The notes under the pieces: model-generated | The model's database searches: none | What the model saw: only the letters and a program-made list of their open reading frames with translations | Told to the model about the DNA's origin: nothing | Made by a program: the position numbers and the translations under genes | Shown here: one piece after another, positions 8,421 through 17,179 of the stretch | How positions within the stretch are numbered: position 1 is the first letter of the stretch | How the letters are laid out: the number at the start of each line of letters is the position of its first letter | Assembly (NCBI GenBank): GCA_036376045.1 | Contig: DASVBB010000116.1 | Location: 4,350-68,349 of the forward strand | DNA length: 64,000 nucleotides | DNA from: Nitrospira_C sp036376045 | GTDB taxonomy: Bacteria > Nitrospirota > Nitrospiria > Nitrospirales > Nitrospiraceae | Direction of reading: 5' to 3'

Positions 8421-9455
8421 TCAGCGCAAGACCCGGCCAAAGATTTCCGCCGCGAGATCGATCTGCTTGATGGACACGTCGAGGTGCGTGACGGCTCGGA
8501 AACTGGTGCCGCCAACGGCGTTGATCAAGACCCCTTCCTGTTTCAACGCAGCGACGATGGCGGAAGGCGGAAGCCGACTGCCGACCACGTCGAACATCAC
8601 AATGTTGCTGTCGACGTGCTGCGGGTTGATCGAGATCGCTGGAAGCTGCTGCAGCTTTCGGGCGAGCCGCTTGGCATTGTCGTGGTCATCCTTGAGACGG
8701 CTGACATGGTGCTCCAAGGCGTAAATGCCTGCAGCGGCCAGTACGCCCGCCTGCCGCATGGCCCCGCCGTACATCCGGCGGAAACGTCTGGCCCGGTCCA
8801 TCATTCCAGGATCATTGGTGGTGAGCAGGGACCCGGCGGGTGCCCCCAGTCCCTTGGACAGACACACCGACACGGTTTCGAAGTGCTGTGCATAGGCGGC
8901 GGGCGGCAGCGTCGTGGCGGCCACGGCATTGAAGAGTCTTGCACCGTCCAGATGCATCGGCACGCCTTGCGAAGAAGCCACGGCCTTGATCCGTTCGATG
9001 GTCGACAGCGGATAGATCGTCCCGCCTCCGGCGTTGTGGGTATTCTCGAGACAGATGAGCGCCGTTTGAATGCTGTGGGGATCTTTCGGCCGGATCGCAG
9101 CCTCCACTTGTTCCGGTTGCATGATGCCGCGGTCGCCGGTCACCCAGTGCAGCTGTACGCCGGCCAGCGCTCCTGCCGCACCCTGTTCGTAGCGGACGAT
9201 ATGCGCTTTGCTCTCGGCAATGACTTCCTGTCCCGGCTGGGTGTGAATCCGGATCGCCAACTGATTGGCCATCGTGCCCGAGGGCACAAAAAGGGCCGCC
9301 TTCTTCCCGAGGAGACCGGCAACCATCTCCTGGAGTCGGTTGACCGTCGGGTCTTCTCCATAGACATCGTCGCCGACGTCGGCGCGTGCCATCGCCTCCC
9401 GCATGCCCTCCGTGGGCTTCGTGACCGTGTCGCTGCGCAAATCGATGATCCGCAT
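8421..9455 (-). CDS. ltaE: low-specificity L-threonine aldolase
   Basis: 344 residues from the ATG at 9455 (MRIIDLRSDTVT). An in-frame ATG 57 bases upstream reaches into the palindromic repeat and is unlikely. This is a fold-type I PLP enzyme: the N-terminal RSDTVT signature, PSGTMANQLA at about 58-67, HLDGARLFNA at 168-177, and the PLP lysine Lys201 in SVCLSKGLGAP. It cleaves L-threonine or L-allo-threonine to glycine and acetaldehyde. Length and motifs are normal. It is transcribed away from the MFS gene at 9674, with a repeat element in the shared upstream region. Confidence 0.93.
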   Translation of the reverse strand: MRIIDLRSDTVTKPTEGMREAMARADVGDDVYGEDPTVNRLQEMVAGLLGKKAALFVPSGTMANQLAIRIHTQPGQEVIAESKAHIVRYEQGAAGALAGVQLHWVTGDRGIMQPEQVEAAIRPKDPHSIQTALICLENTHNAGGGTIYPLSTIERIKAVASSQGVPMHLDGARLFNAVAATTLPPAAYAQHFETVSVCLSKGLGAPAGSLLTTNDPGMMDRARRFRRMYGGAMRQAGVLAAAGIYALEHHVSRLKDDHDNAKRLARKLQQLPAISINPQHVDSNIVMFDVVGSRLPPSAIVAALKQEGVLINAVGGTSFRAVTHLDVSIKQIDLAAEIFGRVLR

Positions 9456-9506
9456 CTTGGTGCCATACCATAGCGAGGTGGCTTGAAAAAGTCCAAGTTG
9501 GGTGAA

Positions 9507-9605
9507 GCGCACGTCTCGGCGTGCGCAGGGCTGGGCGGGTGAGTTGGGTCACGCGCACGTCGTTATGGTTGGGCCTGTCTTGGCGCGCCGGGTGGGTGGG
9601 TGAGA
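9507..9605. repeat. intergenic palindromic repeat, copy A (one full unit plus a degenerate unit)
   Basis: The core at 9507-9542 has the arms gcgcacg and cgtgcgc around a 6-base loop, followed by agggc and a G-rich gggcgggtga tail. The same core occurs in reverse orientation at 21376-21411. A degraded second unit follows (gcgcacgtcg at about 9553-9562, then a gggtgggtgggtga tail at 9590-9603). It lies between two divergent genes. This looks like a REP-type dispersed palindrome rather than a gene-specific regulator. Confidence 0.7.
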
Positions 9606-9673
9606 ACGATGCGCAGGGCAGGCTGCAAGTTTTTGCTTGCGAAGGGAGGCGAGGCCGGTCAGGATGCCGCCCC

Positions 9674-10957
9674 ATGACGGGCCCCCAAACGACGCTCCGG
9701 GCGCTCACCGGCGCCGACTCCGAAGAAGTGCGGCCTCTGTGCTGGTCCTTCCTCTATTTTTTTTGTCTGCTCTGCGGGTACTACATTCTCCGTCCCGTTC
9801 GCGATGAAATGGCAATTGAGGGCGGGGTGCAGCATCTCCCCTGGATGATGACGGCGACGTTCCTCACGTTGCTCGTCGCAACGCCGTTGTTCGGGTATGT
9901 GTCCGCCCGGGTCGCCCGCGACAGGTTGTTGCTGGCGGTATATGCATTCTTCGCGAGCCACCTCGTCGGATTTTTCCTCCTGATGTCCGGCCATGTTGCG
10001 CCGCAATGGATCGCTCGCGCCTTTTTCGTCTGGCTTTCGGTGTACAACCTGTTCGTCGTTTCCGTCTTTTGGAGTTTCATGGCCGATATTTTCAGGCCGG
10101 AGCAGGGGGCGAGGCTGTTCAGCATCATTGCCGCCGGTGGCAGCACGGGCGCGATGGTGGGACCGTTGTTGACCACCGGCTTGACGTACCTGGTGCCGGT
10201 TCCCGCGTTGATGCTGGTGTCCGCGGGACTGCTCGGGGCATGCTGGTTCTGTATTCGGGCCCTCGACCGTTGGTCGAATCAACACGCCCGGCCTTCGTTC
10301 GAGCGGACAGGCGACGCCATCGGCGGCAGCATGTGGGCCGGCATGCGGTTGTCGGTGTCTTCACCATATTTGTTGGGCATCTGCGCCTACCTGTTTTTTC
10401 TGACGACCACGGCCACCTTTCTCTACCTCGAGCAGACCCGGCTCGTCGGCGAGCAGTTCGGGTCGGCACAAGCTCGCACGCGACTGTTCGCCGTGGTGGA
10501 TCTTGCCGTGAACATCATGACGTTTTTAATGCAGCTGTTCATGACCGGACCGATGATCAGCCGGTTCGGGTTCGCTTCGGCGTTGATCCTTCTTCCCGCG
10601 GCCAGCATCTTTGGCTTTGCGATGATCGGACTGATGCCGGTGCTGTTGACGTTCATTTTGTTTACGATCGTGCGGCGCGTCAGCGAGTATGCCGTGGCCA
10701 AACCGGCGCGGGAGGTGCTCTTCACGGTGGTTGGACGGGAAGAAAAATACAAGGCCAAGAACTTCATCGACACGGCGGTTTCGCGCGGCGGCGATGCGGC
10801 AACAGGATGGATCGTCAACGGGGTGAAGGCCATGGGAATCAGCGCGACGCAGATCGCCTGGGCGTTGATTCCACTGGCGTGCGTCTGGGCCTGGCTCGGT
10901 TGGCTGCTCGCCCGACAAGAGGAACGCAAGCGGCTGAGCGGAATCCCGCCGGGATGA
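9674..10957 (+). CDS. MFS-type membrane transporter resembling ADP/ATP (NTT) carriers
   Basis: 427 residues from the ATG at 9674, with AGGA 13 bases upstream. In-frame sequence further upstream runs through the repeat and is not credible. About 12 transmembrane helices are visible. The opening, SFLYFFCLLCGYYILRPVRDE, is the hallmark of bacterial proteins related to nucleotide transporter (Npt/Tlc) carriers, which in free-living bacteria are annotated only as MFS transporters. The real substrate is unknown; ATP/ADP exchange is not expected in a free-living cell. The ProA-like gene follows after 68 bp on the same strand. Confidence 0.75.
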   Translation: MTGPQTTLRALTGADSEEVRPLCWSFLYFFCLLCGYYILRPVRDEMAIEGGVQHLPWMMTATFLTLLVATPLFGYVSARVARDRLLLAVYAFFASHLVGFFLLMSGHVAPQWIARAFFVWLSVYNLFVVSVFWSFMADIFRPEQGARLFSIIAAGGSTGAMVGPLLTTGLTYLVPVPALMLVSAGLLGACWFCIRALDRWSNQHARPSFERTGDAIGGSMWAGMRLSVSSPYLLGICAYLFFLTTTATFLYLEQTRLVGEQFGSAQARTRLFAVVDLAVNIMTFLMQLFMTGPMISRFGFASALILLPAASIFGFAMIGLMPVLLTFILFTIVRRVSEYAVAKPAREVLFTVVGREEKYKAKNFIDTAVSRGGDAATGWIVNGVKAMGISATQIAWALIPLACVWAWLGWLLARQEERKRLSGIPPG

Positions 10958-11025
10958 GCAGTTTACTGGCCGAAAAATGTCGTGCTATAGTCCGGCAGGA
11001 ATTTTCTGAACAATTGAGGTTATGA

Positions 11026-12390
11026 ATGCCTGAAGTTCCAGTTAAGCTTTACCTCGACAAGATACTGAAAACATGTCGAAACACTGCGTCTGTCCTTGCT
11101 GGGATCCCGGGACCGGTAAAGGACAGAGCGCTACGGGCAATGGCCGACCGGCTTTCGAGTGACGAAGCGGCGATTCTCTCGGCGAACGAGAAAGACGTCG
11201 ATGCGCTCGCCAAGTCCTTCGGAAGCGACCTCAACAAGGACCGCCTTAAGGCTGCCGTTGCTCGCGTGCGAATGGTGGCCGAGGACGTCAAAGAAATGGC
11301 GGAGCGTCTCAGGATCATCGCCGACCAACCGGATCCAGTCGGAGCCGTGACGGGGAGGTGGGAGCGCCCCGATGGCCTCCAGGTTTCCCGCGTGCGCGTG
11401 CCGATCGGCGTCATCGGAATTATTTCAGAACTGAATCCGCTGGTCACGGTGGAGTCGATCGCCCTCTGCCTCAAATCTGGCAATCTCAGCGTGTTCCGTG
11501 GAGCACCGGATTGGGTGCAGACACACGAAGTCATCGGAAGAGGGCTGCGTGAAGCGGCGCAGCAGAACGGCATTCCCGATGGAGCCTGGGTGTTGATCGA
11601 TCGTCCGGAAAAAGAGGTGGCGGTCGAGTTGATCAGAGCGGGCAAGGCGCTGGATGCGATCATTCCACGCGGCGGTGCTGGGCTGCGCAAGGCCGTGCTC
11701 GACGGAGCCAGAATGCCTGTGATCTGTCACGACGGCGGTCTCACGCATTTGTATGTCGATGCAGACGTCGATTTGCCGCTTGTGCAGAACGTCGTCATCA
11801 ATTCAAAAGTGCAGTTGCCGGCAGCGACCAATGCGCTCGACACGCTCCTGGTGCAACAGGGGATTGCCAGGCAATTTCTGCCCGCCTTGATCAATCGGCT
11901 TCTCGTCGAGTTCAAAGTCGACGTGCGTGGCTGTCCGAAAACGCTGTCGCTCATGGGACAAATGCCGATCAGCGGCCACACTTCCATTATTCCAGCGACC
12001 GACGAAGACTGGAACCGGCAATTTCAGGCGCCTTCCCTCGCGGTCAAGATGGTGGTGGATATGGACGAAGCGTTGACGCACATCGCGGAACACGGGCCCT
12101 GCATCACCGCCGTCATCGCGACGTCCAACTATTCGTCCGCCATGCGTTTCACGCGCGAGGTCGACGCGAGTGCCGTGATCGTCAACGCCTCGTCCCGTCT
12201 TCACGATGCGGAAGGATTTGGATTCGGCAGCGACATCGGATTGAGCAGCGCCCGGCTCCACGCGAAGGGTCCGATCGGATTGGAGCAGCTGACCTGCGAA
12301 AAATATGTCGTCTTCGGAAACGGCCAATTGCGGTTGCCGCATCCGGTGCCTGAGACGTATTTTGATGCCATCATGCTCAAACGGCCATAG
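11026..12390 (+). CDS. ProA-like aldehyde dehydrogenase-fold protein lacking the catalytic cysteine
   Basis: 454 residues, related over the full length to gamma-glutamyl phosphate reductase (glutamate-5-semialdehyde dehydrogenase, ProA, proline synthesis). Recognisable blocks include RVPIGVIGII, ALCLKSGN, IPRGGAGLR and AEGFGFGSDIGLS. In ProA the nucleophile lies in a V-C-N-A-L-E/D-T block. Here the codons at 11821-11838 read A-A-T-N-A-L, so Thr268 replaces the Cys. The usual YE(S/A)RPNVT segment is also altered, to SELNPLVT. The normal reductase reaction should therefore not occur. It may be a non-catalytic or repurposed paralogue. The frame is intact and starts after TGAGGTT, so this is not simple decay. 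No proB is adjacent. Confidence 0.8.
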   Translation: MPEVPVKLYLDKILKTCRNTASVLAGIPGPVKDRALRAMADRLSSDEAAILSANEKDVDALAKSFGSDLNKDRLKAAVARVRMVAEDVKEMAERLRIIADQPDPVGAVTGRWERPDGLQVSRVRVPIGVIGIISELNPLVTVESIALCLKSGNLSVFRGAPDWVQTHEVIGRGLREAAQQNGIPDGAWVLIDRPEKEVAVELIRAGKALDAIIPRGGAGLRKAVLDGARMPVICHDGGLTHLYVDADVDLPLVQNVVINSKVQLPAATNALDTLLVQQGIARQFLPALINRLLVEFKVDVRGCPKTLSLMGQMPISGHTSIIPATDEDWNRQFQAPSLAVKMVVDMDEALTHIAEHGPCITAVIATSNYSSAMRFTREVDASAVIVNASSRLHDAEGFGFGSDIGLSSARLHAKGPIGLEQLTCEKYVVFGNGQLRLPHPVPETYFDAIMLKRP

Positions 12391-12541
12391 CTGCCGCTGA
12401 AGACGCTCCTCCGCTTCGTCCTCAGTCGCTCGAATCACTTCAACGCGCGAAATCACGCATGCGCGGTCAGGGAGCCGGCGCGACGGTCGTGGTGCCGGCG
12501 GCCTGTTCTTCGATGCCAGCGGTGTACGGAAGAGGAGACAC

Positions 12542-13723
12542 GTGGGCGAGCTGTCGGATAGCCTTGAATCCCATCTTCGTGACTGGGGGCTTCAGCGCTT
12601 TACCAGCGACGACGCCTATTTTCAGTGGCAGCGCCAAGTGTTGTCCGCCGATGACATTGCGGCTCTGCATGCCCATGTGGAGCGAAAGCGTCACGGTACT
12701 TCCGAGGAGGAAATGGCGTTCTACGATCTCTCGGCCACTCCTCGCATCCTGCCTGTTCTCTACAGCCAGCGGTTCGATTACTATCGGGCCATTGGACCGC
12801 TTGTGGCCGCATGCCTCACCGACGCCGCCAGGATTCTCGATTTCGGCTGCGGGCCGGGGATTCTCACGACCTTTTACGCTCGCCGTTACCCTCGTGCCCT
12901 CGTGACCGGGGTCGATCGTTCGCGGGCTTCCATAGCCGAGGGCCGGCGGAACGCCGAAGCCCTCCATTTGAAGAATGTGCAGCTCGAATGTGCGGATCTG
13001 GACACGGGCTTCTGCAAGGACACCTATGACTGTATTGTGGCCACCCATGCACTGGTTCAATCCGAGCAGGATCCCGGTCTTCCAAGCCGGAATTGGAAGA
13101 CCTTCGAACGGGCGCAGGATGCCTCCCGGCAATCAGCCTTCGAGCAACGCACAGGTCTCGGGTTGCGGCTCGACCGTCTCATGGCGGCCCTGACTCCCGG
13201 AGGACGGCTCATTGTGTTCGAAAAAACCAGGCAGCTGGCACGACGGATTCCGCTGCAGCGGGCGTTGGCGATGCGCGGCCTGCGCTTGTGCGAGGAGCCC
13301 ATGCCAGTCCGCTATTCATTGGTCGAAGAGGTGTCCGACGACGGCCCTTTTTTTGTCTTGAGACGGGGGGAAGCCGCGCCTGACATCGCTTGGGATGAAC
13401 AGCCGGAGCCAGATGCAGGCTGCCCGTTCGACCCGGCACAGGTGCAGGCCGGACCGTCGTCCCCGGACGCTCCTCTCTACGAAAACCATTGGCCGTCGGC
13501 GCAGCGGGCATGGGAGCAGCTCAACGACAAGACCGTCATTCGAGAAGATACGGCCGAAGAATCAGACGGCCGGCAGCTACATGTCGAACTGGGAACCGCG
13601 GAAGGGTTGCGCTATCTCTATTGCGCCAACACGTTCGATCAACGGCAGCTCGTGATCGTGGAGCCGGCCCGCGCGGGGATGCTCCATACCTATTATCAGG
13701 AAATCATTCAAGGCAGCGCATAG
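12542..13723 (+). CDS. class I SAM-dependent methyltransferase with extra C-terminal region
   Basis: 393 residues from a GTG at 12542, with AGGAGA 4 bases before the start context; no better ATG exists. The SAM-binding motif I is LDFGCGPGIL at about 98-107, followed by GVDRS (motif II) and the motif IV region IVATHAL. Residues 1-95 form a helical lid. Residues 255-393 are an additional domain with a conserved-looking end (QLVIVEPARAGMLHTYYQ) that I do not recognise. The substrate is unknown. The K+/H+ antiporter gene starts 23 bp after its stop. Confidence 0.75.
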   Translation: MGELSDSLESHLRDWGLQRFTSDDAYFQWQRQVLSADDIAALHAHVERKRHGTSEEEMAFYDLSATPRILPVLYSQRFDYYRAIGPLVAACLTDAARILDFGCGPGILTTFYARRYPRALVTGVDRSRASIAEGRRNAEALHLKNVQLECADLDTGFCKDTYDCIVATHALVQSEQDPGLPSRNWKTFERAQDASRQSAFEQRTGLGLRLDRLMAALTPGGRLIVFEKTRQLARRIPLQRALAMRGLRLCEEPMPVRYSLVEEVSDDGPFFVLRRGEAAPDIAWDEQPEPDAGCPFDPAQVQAGPSSPDAPLYENHWPSAQRAWEQLNDKTVIREDTAEESDGRQLHVELGTAEGLRYLYCANTFDQRQLVIVEPARAGMLHTYYQEIIQGSA

Positions 13724-13746
13724 ACGATGCCCGATCGGAACACACG

Positions 13747-14949
13747 ATGCCAACGTCCCTAGAGGCGCTCCTCATCATATTTTCCGCACTGACGATTCTC
13801 AGCATTCTCACGATCAAACTGTCCGTTCGTTTCGGGATTCCATCGCTTGTGCTCTTTCTCGTCATCGGCATGCTGGCCGGTTCAGACGGACTTGGTGGAC
13901 TGTATTTCGACAATCCTGCACTCGTGCAATCGCTCGGAGTGATTGCGCTCGTCTTCATTCTGTTTTCCGGCGGACTGGATACGGAGTGGGAGGGCGTGCG
14001 GCCGGTGATCTGGAGCGGGCTATCGCTGTCTACGGTCGGCGTCATTCTCACGGCTGTTACCGTCGGATGGTTTGTTTCTGTCGTGCAAGGGTTGTCGTTT
14101 CTTGAGGGACTTCTGTTGGGAGCCATCGTCTCCTCGACAGATGCCGCTGCAGTGTTCATGGTGCTCCGGGCCAGAAACGCGAAGATTCCCAAGAAACTGG
14201 CCAATTTGCTCGAATTGGAATCCGGCAGCAATGATCCGATGGGGGTCGTGCTCACGATTGCGATCATCCAATTGTTGACCAATCCTGCCACCTCATTTGT
14301 CGAGTTGGTGGGATTCTTCCTCATTCAGATGACGGTTGGTGCGGTGGTCGGCATTGCAATGGGCGAGCTGATCCGTTGGACGCTCAATAGGCTGAAGCTT
14401 GAATTGACCGGCATCTACCCGGTGTTGTCGGTGGCCTTCGCGCTACTGACCTACGGCCTCACTGCCGAATTGAAGGGCAGCGGCTTCCTCGCAGTCTATC
14501 TGGCAGGACTCTTCTTGAGACGACGCCCGATTGCCCACAGGCGAAGCCTCGTGCAGTTTCACGACGGGCTGGCCTGGCTGATGCAGATCGCGATGTTTTT
14601 GATTCTTGGACTTCAAGTATTTCCCGCACGGCTGCTGCCCATCGCGGGCATCGGCCTGGTAGTGGCGTTGTTCTTGATATTCGTCGCCCGACCGCTGAGC
14701 GTACACGTTGCGCTCGTGTTCTCGACCCTATCGTTTCGGGAGCAAATGCTCGTCGCATGGGTCGGATTGCGCGGGGCCGTCCCGATTGTCCTCGCAACCT
14801 TTCCCATGTTGGCCGGCATTCGGCACGCCGACACGATTTTCCATCTCGTGTTTTTCATAGCGCTCACCTCGGTGCTGCTCCAGGGTCCGCCGATTCCCTG
14901 GATCGCGCGAAGGCTTCAGCTCGATCGGTCATCACCCAACAATAGTTGA
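13747..14949 (+). CDS. CPA1-type potassium/proton antiporter, membrane domain only
   Basis: 400 residues with about 12 transmembrane helices. It matches the NhaP2/CvrA type of the CPA1 family: VSSTDAAAVF (Thr131-Asp132) and ELESGSNDPMG (Asn162-Asp163) supply the ion-binding helices, and WVGLRGAVPIVLA is the re-entrant signature. Full-length NhaP2 proteins are about 550-580 residues because of a cytosolic TrkA-C/CorC-type tail. This protein stops after the membrane domain, so that regulatory domain is absent. The start at 13747 was chosen because it opens directly into the first helix. Expected role: K+ or Na+ efflux in exchange for protons. Confidence 0.88.
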   Translation: MPTSLEALLIIFSALTILSILTIKLSVRFGIPSLVLFLVIGMLAGSDGLGGLYFDNPALVQSLGVIALVFILFSGGLDTEWEGVRPVIWSGLSLSTVGVILTAVTVGWFVSVVQGLSFLEGLLLGAIVSSTDAAAVFMVLRARNAKIPKKLANLLELESGSNDPMGVVLTIAIIQLLTNPATSFVELVGFFLIQMTVGAVVGIAMGELIRWTLNRLKLELTGIYPVLSVAFALLTYGLTAELKGSGFLAVYLAGLFLRRRPIAHRRSLVQFHDGLAWLMQIAMFLILGLQVFPARLLPIAGIGLVVALFLIFVARPLSVHVALVFSTLSFREQMLVAWVGLRGAVPIVLATFPMLAGIRHADTIFHLVFFIALTSVLLQGPPIPWIARRLQLDRSSPNNS

Positions 14950-14954
14950 CCGCC

Positions 14955-15731
14955 TTACGATGACTCTGCCTTTCCAAGGTGCTTGAAGAACGGCGCGATC
15001 GTATCGATCGGAATGGGAAATATCGTCGTTGAATTCTTTTCGGCGGCGATCTCGACGAGCGTCTGGAGGTAGCGGAGCTGCAGGGCGGCCGGGTTCTGGC
15101 TAATGACGTGGGCGGCGTCGGCGAGCCGCTGCGACGCCTCATATTCCCCTTCCGCGTGGATGACCTTCGCCCGCCGCTCGCGTTCCGCTTCGGCTTGCCG
15201 TGCGATCGCCCGCTGCATTTCCTGGGGAAGGTCGACGTTCTTCACCTCAACGGCCGTGACCTTCACGCCCCAGGGTTCGGTCTGCTGGTCAATGATCCGC
15301 TGCAAATCGGCGTTGATCTGTTCGCGCTTCGACAGGAGGTCGTCCAGCTGGCTCTGTCCGAGGACGCTGCGCAGGGTCGTCTGCGACATCATCGAGGTGG
15401 CATAGAGATAGTCCTCGACCTGGATGATGGCGCGTTCCTGGTCGACGACGCGGAAGTAGATCACCGCGTTGACCTTGACCGTCACGTTGTCCCTCGTAAT
15501 CACGTCCTGCGGGGGAACGTCCATGGCCACCGTGCGCAAGCTGACGCGGACGAGCTTGTCGACGAACGGAATGATGATGACGACGCCCGGTCCGTTGCCA
15601 CCGACGAGGCCGCGGGCCAGCCGCCCCCAGCGAAAGATGACGGCGCGCTCGTATTCACGCAGGACATTGAAGCCCATGAGGATCATCACCAGTCCCAGGA
15701 ACAGCAGGGCAAACGGGCTCGCGAAATTCAT
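14955..15731 (-). CDS. slipin, SPFH/band 7 stomatin-like membrane protein
   Basis: 258 residues: one N-terminal membrane helix (about 5-24), then the band 7/PHB domain (REYERAVIFRWGR onward), with VPPQDVITRDNVTVKVNAV as the stomatin signature. A charged coiled coil (RQAEAERERRAKVIHAEGE) and a short hydrophobic C-terminus complete it. Stomatins assemble into rings that organise membrane proteins. The NfeD membrane protease gene overlaps its start by 4 bp (ATGA). This nfeD-slipin pairing is conserved, and the protease is known to cleave the hydrophobic tail of its stomatin partner in archaea. Confidence 0.93.
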   Translation of the reverse strand: MNFASPFALLFLGLVMILMGFNVLREYERAVIFRWGRLARGLVGGNGPGVVIIIPFVDKLVRVSLRTVAMDVPPQDVITRDNVTVKVNAVIYFRVVDQERAIIQVEDYLYATSMMSQTTLRSVLGQSQLDDLLSKREQINADLQRIIDQQTEPWGVKVTAVEVKNVDLPQEMQRAIARQAEAERERRAKVIHAEGEYEASQRLADAAHVISQNPAALQLRYLQTLVEIAAEKNSTTIFPIPIDTIAPFFKHLGKAESS

Positions 15732-17071
15732 GCTCCGACCTCTTTCTTTTTGAGATAAGGTTTAACGCGCAGCCGCAGGCCATCCACGGCGGTCACCTCG
15801 ACTTCAGAGCCGGCCGCGACGGGCTGCTCACTCACCGCTTCCCACAGTTCTCCGCGCACGGCGAGTTGGCCGTCAGGCGCGAGGGCCGTTCTTGCGATGC
15901 CCACCAGACCCACCATCTCCTCGCGTCCGGTGGCCGGCCGGCGGCGGAGGGCGTTCATGCCCGTGCCGATGACCAACAGCGTAAAGGCTGAGGCGAGCGT
16001 CACGACCGGCAAGATCACCGCCCAGGAAATCTGGAAGAACTCGGCGTCGCTCTTGATCAGCATGAGCGACCCTATCAGCATCGAGATCACCCCTCCGATG
16101 GCCAGCAGGCCGTAACTGGTGACGCTGGCCTCCAGGATAAAAAAGACGATGCCCAACAGAAAGAGGAGCATCCCCGCGTAATTGACCGGCAGGGATTGGA
16201 ACGCATAAAAAGCGAGAATCAGGCTGATCGCGCCGACAATGCCCGGGAGAATCGCTCCCGGACTATAGAGTTCCGCAATAATGCCGATCGTGCCGATGGT
16301 CATGAGCAGGTAGGCGATGTTCGGATCGCTGATCGCCTTCAGCCATTCGAGACGCAGCCCCATCGGAAATTCTCGCAGGCCGGCACCGGCGGTTTTCAGC
16401 ACAGCGGGGCCTGATGGCAGGTGGACCTGGCGGCCATCCACGTGCTTCAACAGCGCCGGCAGGTCGTCGGCGACCAGATCGATCACGTTCAACTTCAGCG
16501 CCTCGCGCTCCGTGACCGAGACACTTTTGCGCACCGCGTCCTCCGCCCACGTCGCATTGCGTCCGCGCTGCTGGGCGATGGACTTGATGTAGGCGACCGA
16601 ATCGTTTTCGACCTTCTCCTTCATGGTGTGGTCCATCTCGCCGCCGCCCATATTGACCGGATGAGCGGCGCCGATGTTGGTACCGGGAGCCATGGCCGCC
16701 ACATGCGCGGCCATTGTGATGAAGACGCCGGCGGAGGCGGCCCGCCCGCTGGAGGGCGACACATAGACGATCACCGGAACCGTCGCGCCCGTGATGTCCT
16801 TGATGATGAGCCGCATCGAGCTGTCCAGGCCGCCAGGTGTATTGAGGGCGATCACCAGCGCTTGTGCGCCGTTACCCTCGGCCGTCGCCAGCGCATCGTG
16901 CAGGTACTCGGCGGAAACCGGATTGATCACTCCATCATAGGTGGCGACCGTCACGAACGGATCGGTCGCGGAGACGACCTGCACCGCACGGAGCAGTATG
17001 AACAAACAACCGAGGAGAAGAAGAAAGGACCAGGCGTGCCACGAATGCGGACGTCGACCGGAACTGGGCAT
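15728..17071 (-). CDS. NfeD family membrane-bound serine protease (long form)
   Basis: 447 residues. A signal or anchor helix (about 14-31) is followed by a ClpP-fold protease domain (about 38-240). SSGRAASAG carries the probable nucleophile Ser113, and AAMAPGTNIGAAHPV is the family signature. A block of five or so membrane helices (about 260-385) and a C-terminal NfeD OB-fold (about 395-440) complete it. This is the long NfeD/1510-type protein, a Ser-Lys dyad protease. Its last codons overlap the slipin start. Both genes are co-translated and probably act together in membrane protein quality control. Confidence 0.93.
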   Translation of the reverse strand: MPSSGRRPHSWHAWSFLLLLGCLFILLRAVQVVSATDPFVTVATYDGVINPVSAEYLHDALATAEGNGAQALVIALNTPGGLDSSMRLIIKDITGATVPVIVYVSPSSGRAASAGVFITMAAHVAAMAPGTNIGAAHPVNMGGGEMDHTMKEKVENDSVAYIKSIAQQRGRNATWAEDAVRKSVSVTEREALKLNVIDLVADDLPALLKHVDGRQVHLPSGPAVLKTAGAGLREFPMGLRLEWLKAISDPNIAYLLMTIGTIGIIAELYSPGAILPGIVGAISLILAFYAFQSLPVNYAGMLLFLLGIVFFILEASVTSYGLLAIGGVISMLIGSLMLIKSDAEFFQISWAVILPVVTLASAFTLLVIGTGMNALRRRPATGREEMVGLVGIARTALAPDGQLAVRGELWEAVSEQPVAAGSEVEVTAVDGLRLRVKPYLKKKEVGA

Positions 17072-17179
17072 CAGTCTCCCTCCCGCCAGGCAAGGGCCAT
17101 GAAGACGGAATAGGCGAATGGAGCATACGGGCCGGCTTCTATGCTGTCAAGGAAGGGAAGGGGTGTGGGTTGCGGCCGC

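Noticed and set aside
8400..9473. 357-codon open frame on the plus strand
   Set aside because: Antisense to the threonine aldolase gene, with no ribosome binding site or recognisable motif.
11026..12390. Treating the ProA-like gene as a pseudogene
   Set aside because: The frame is full length, with a good ribosome binding site and conserved structural blocks. Loss of one catalytic residue is not evidence of decay.
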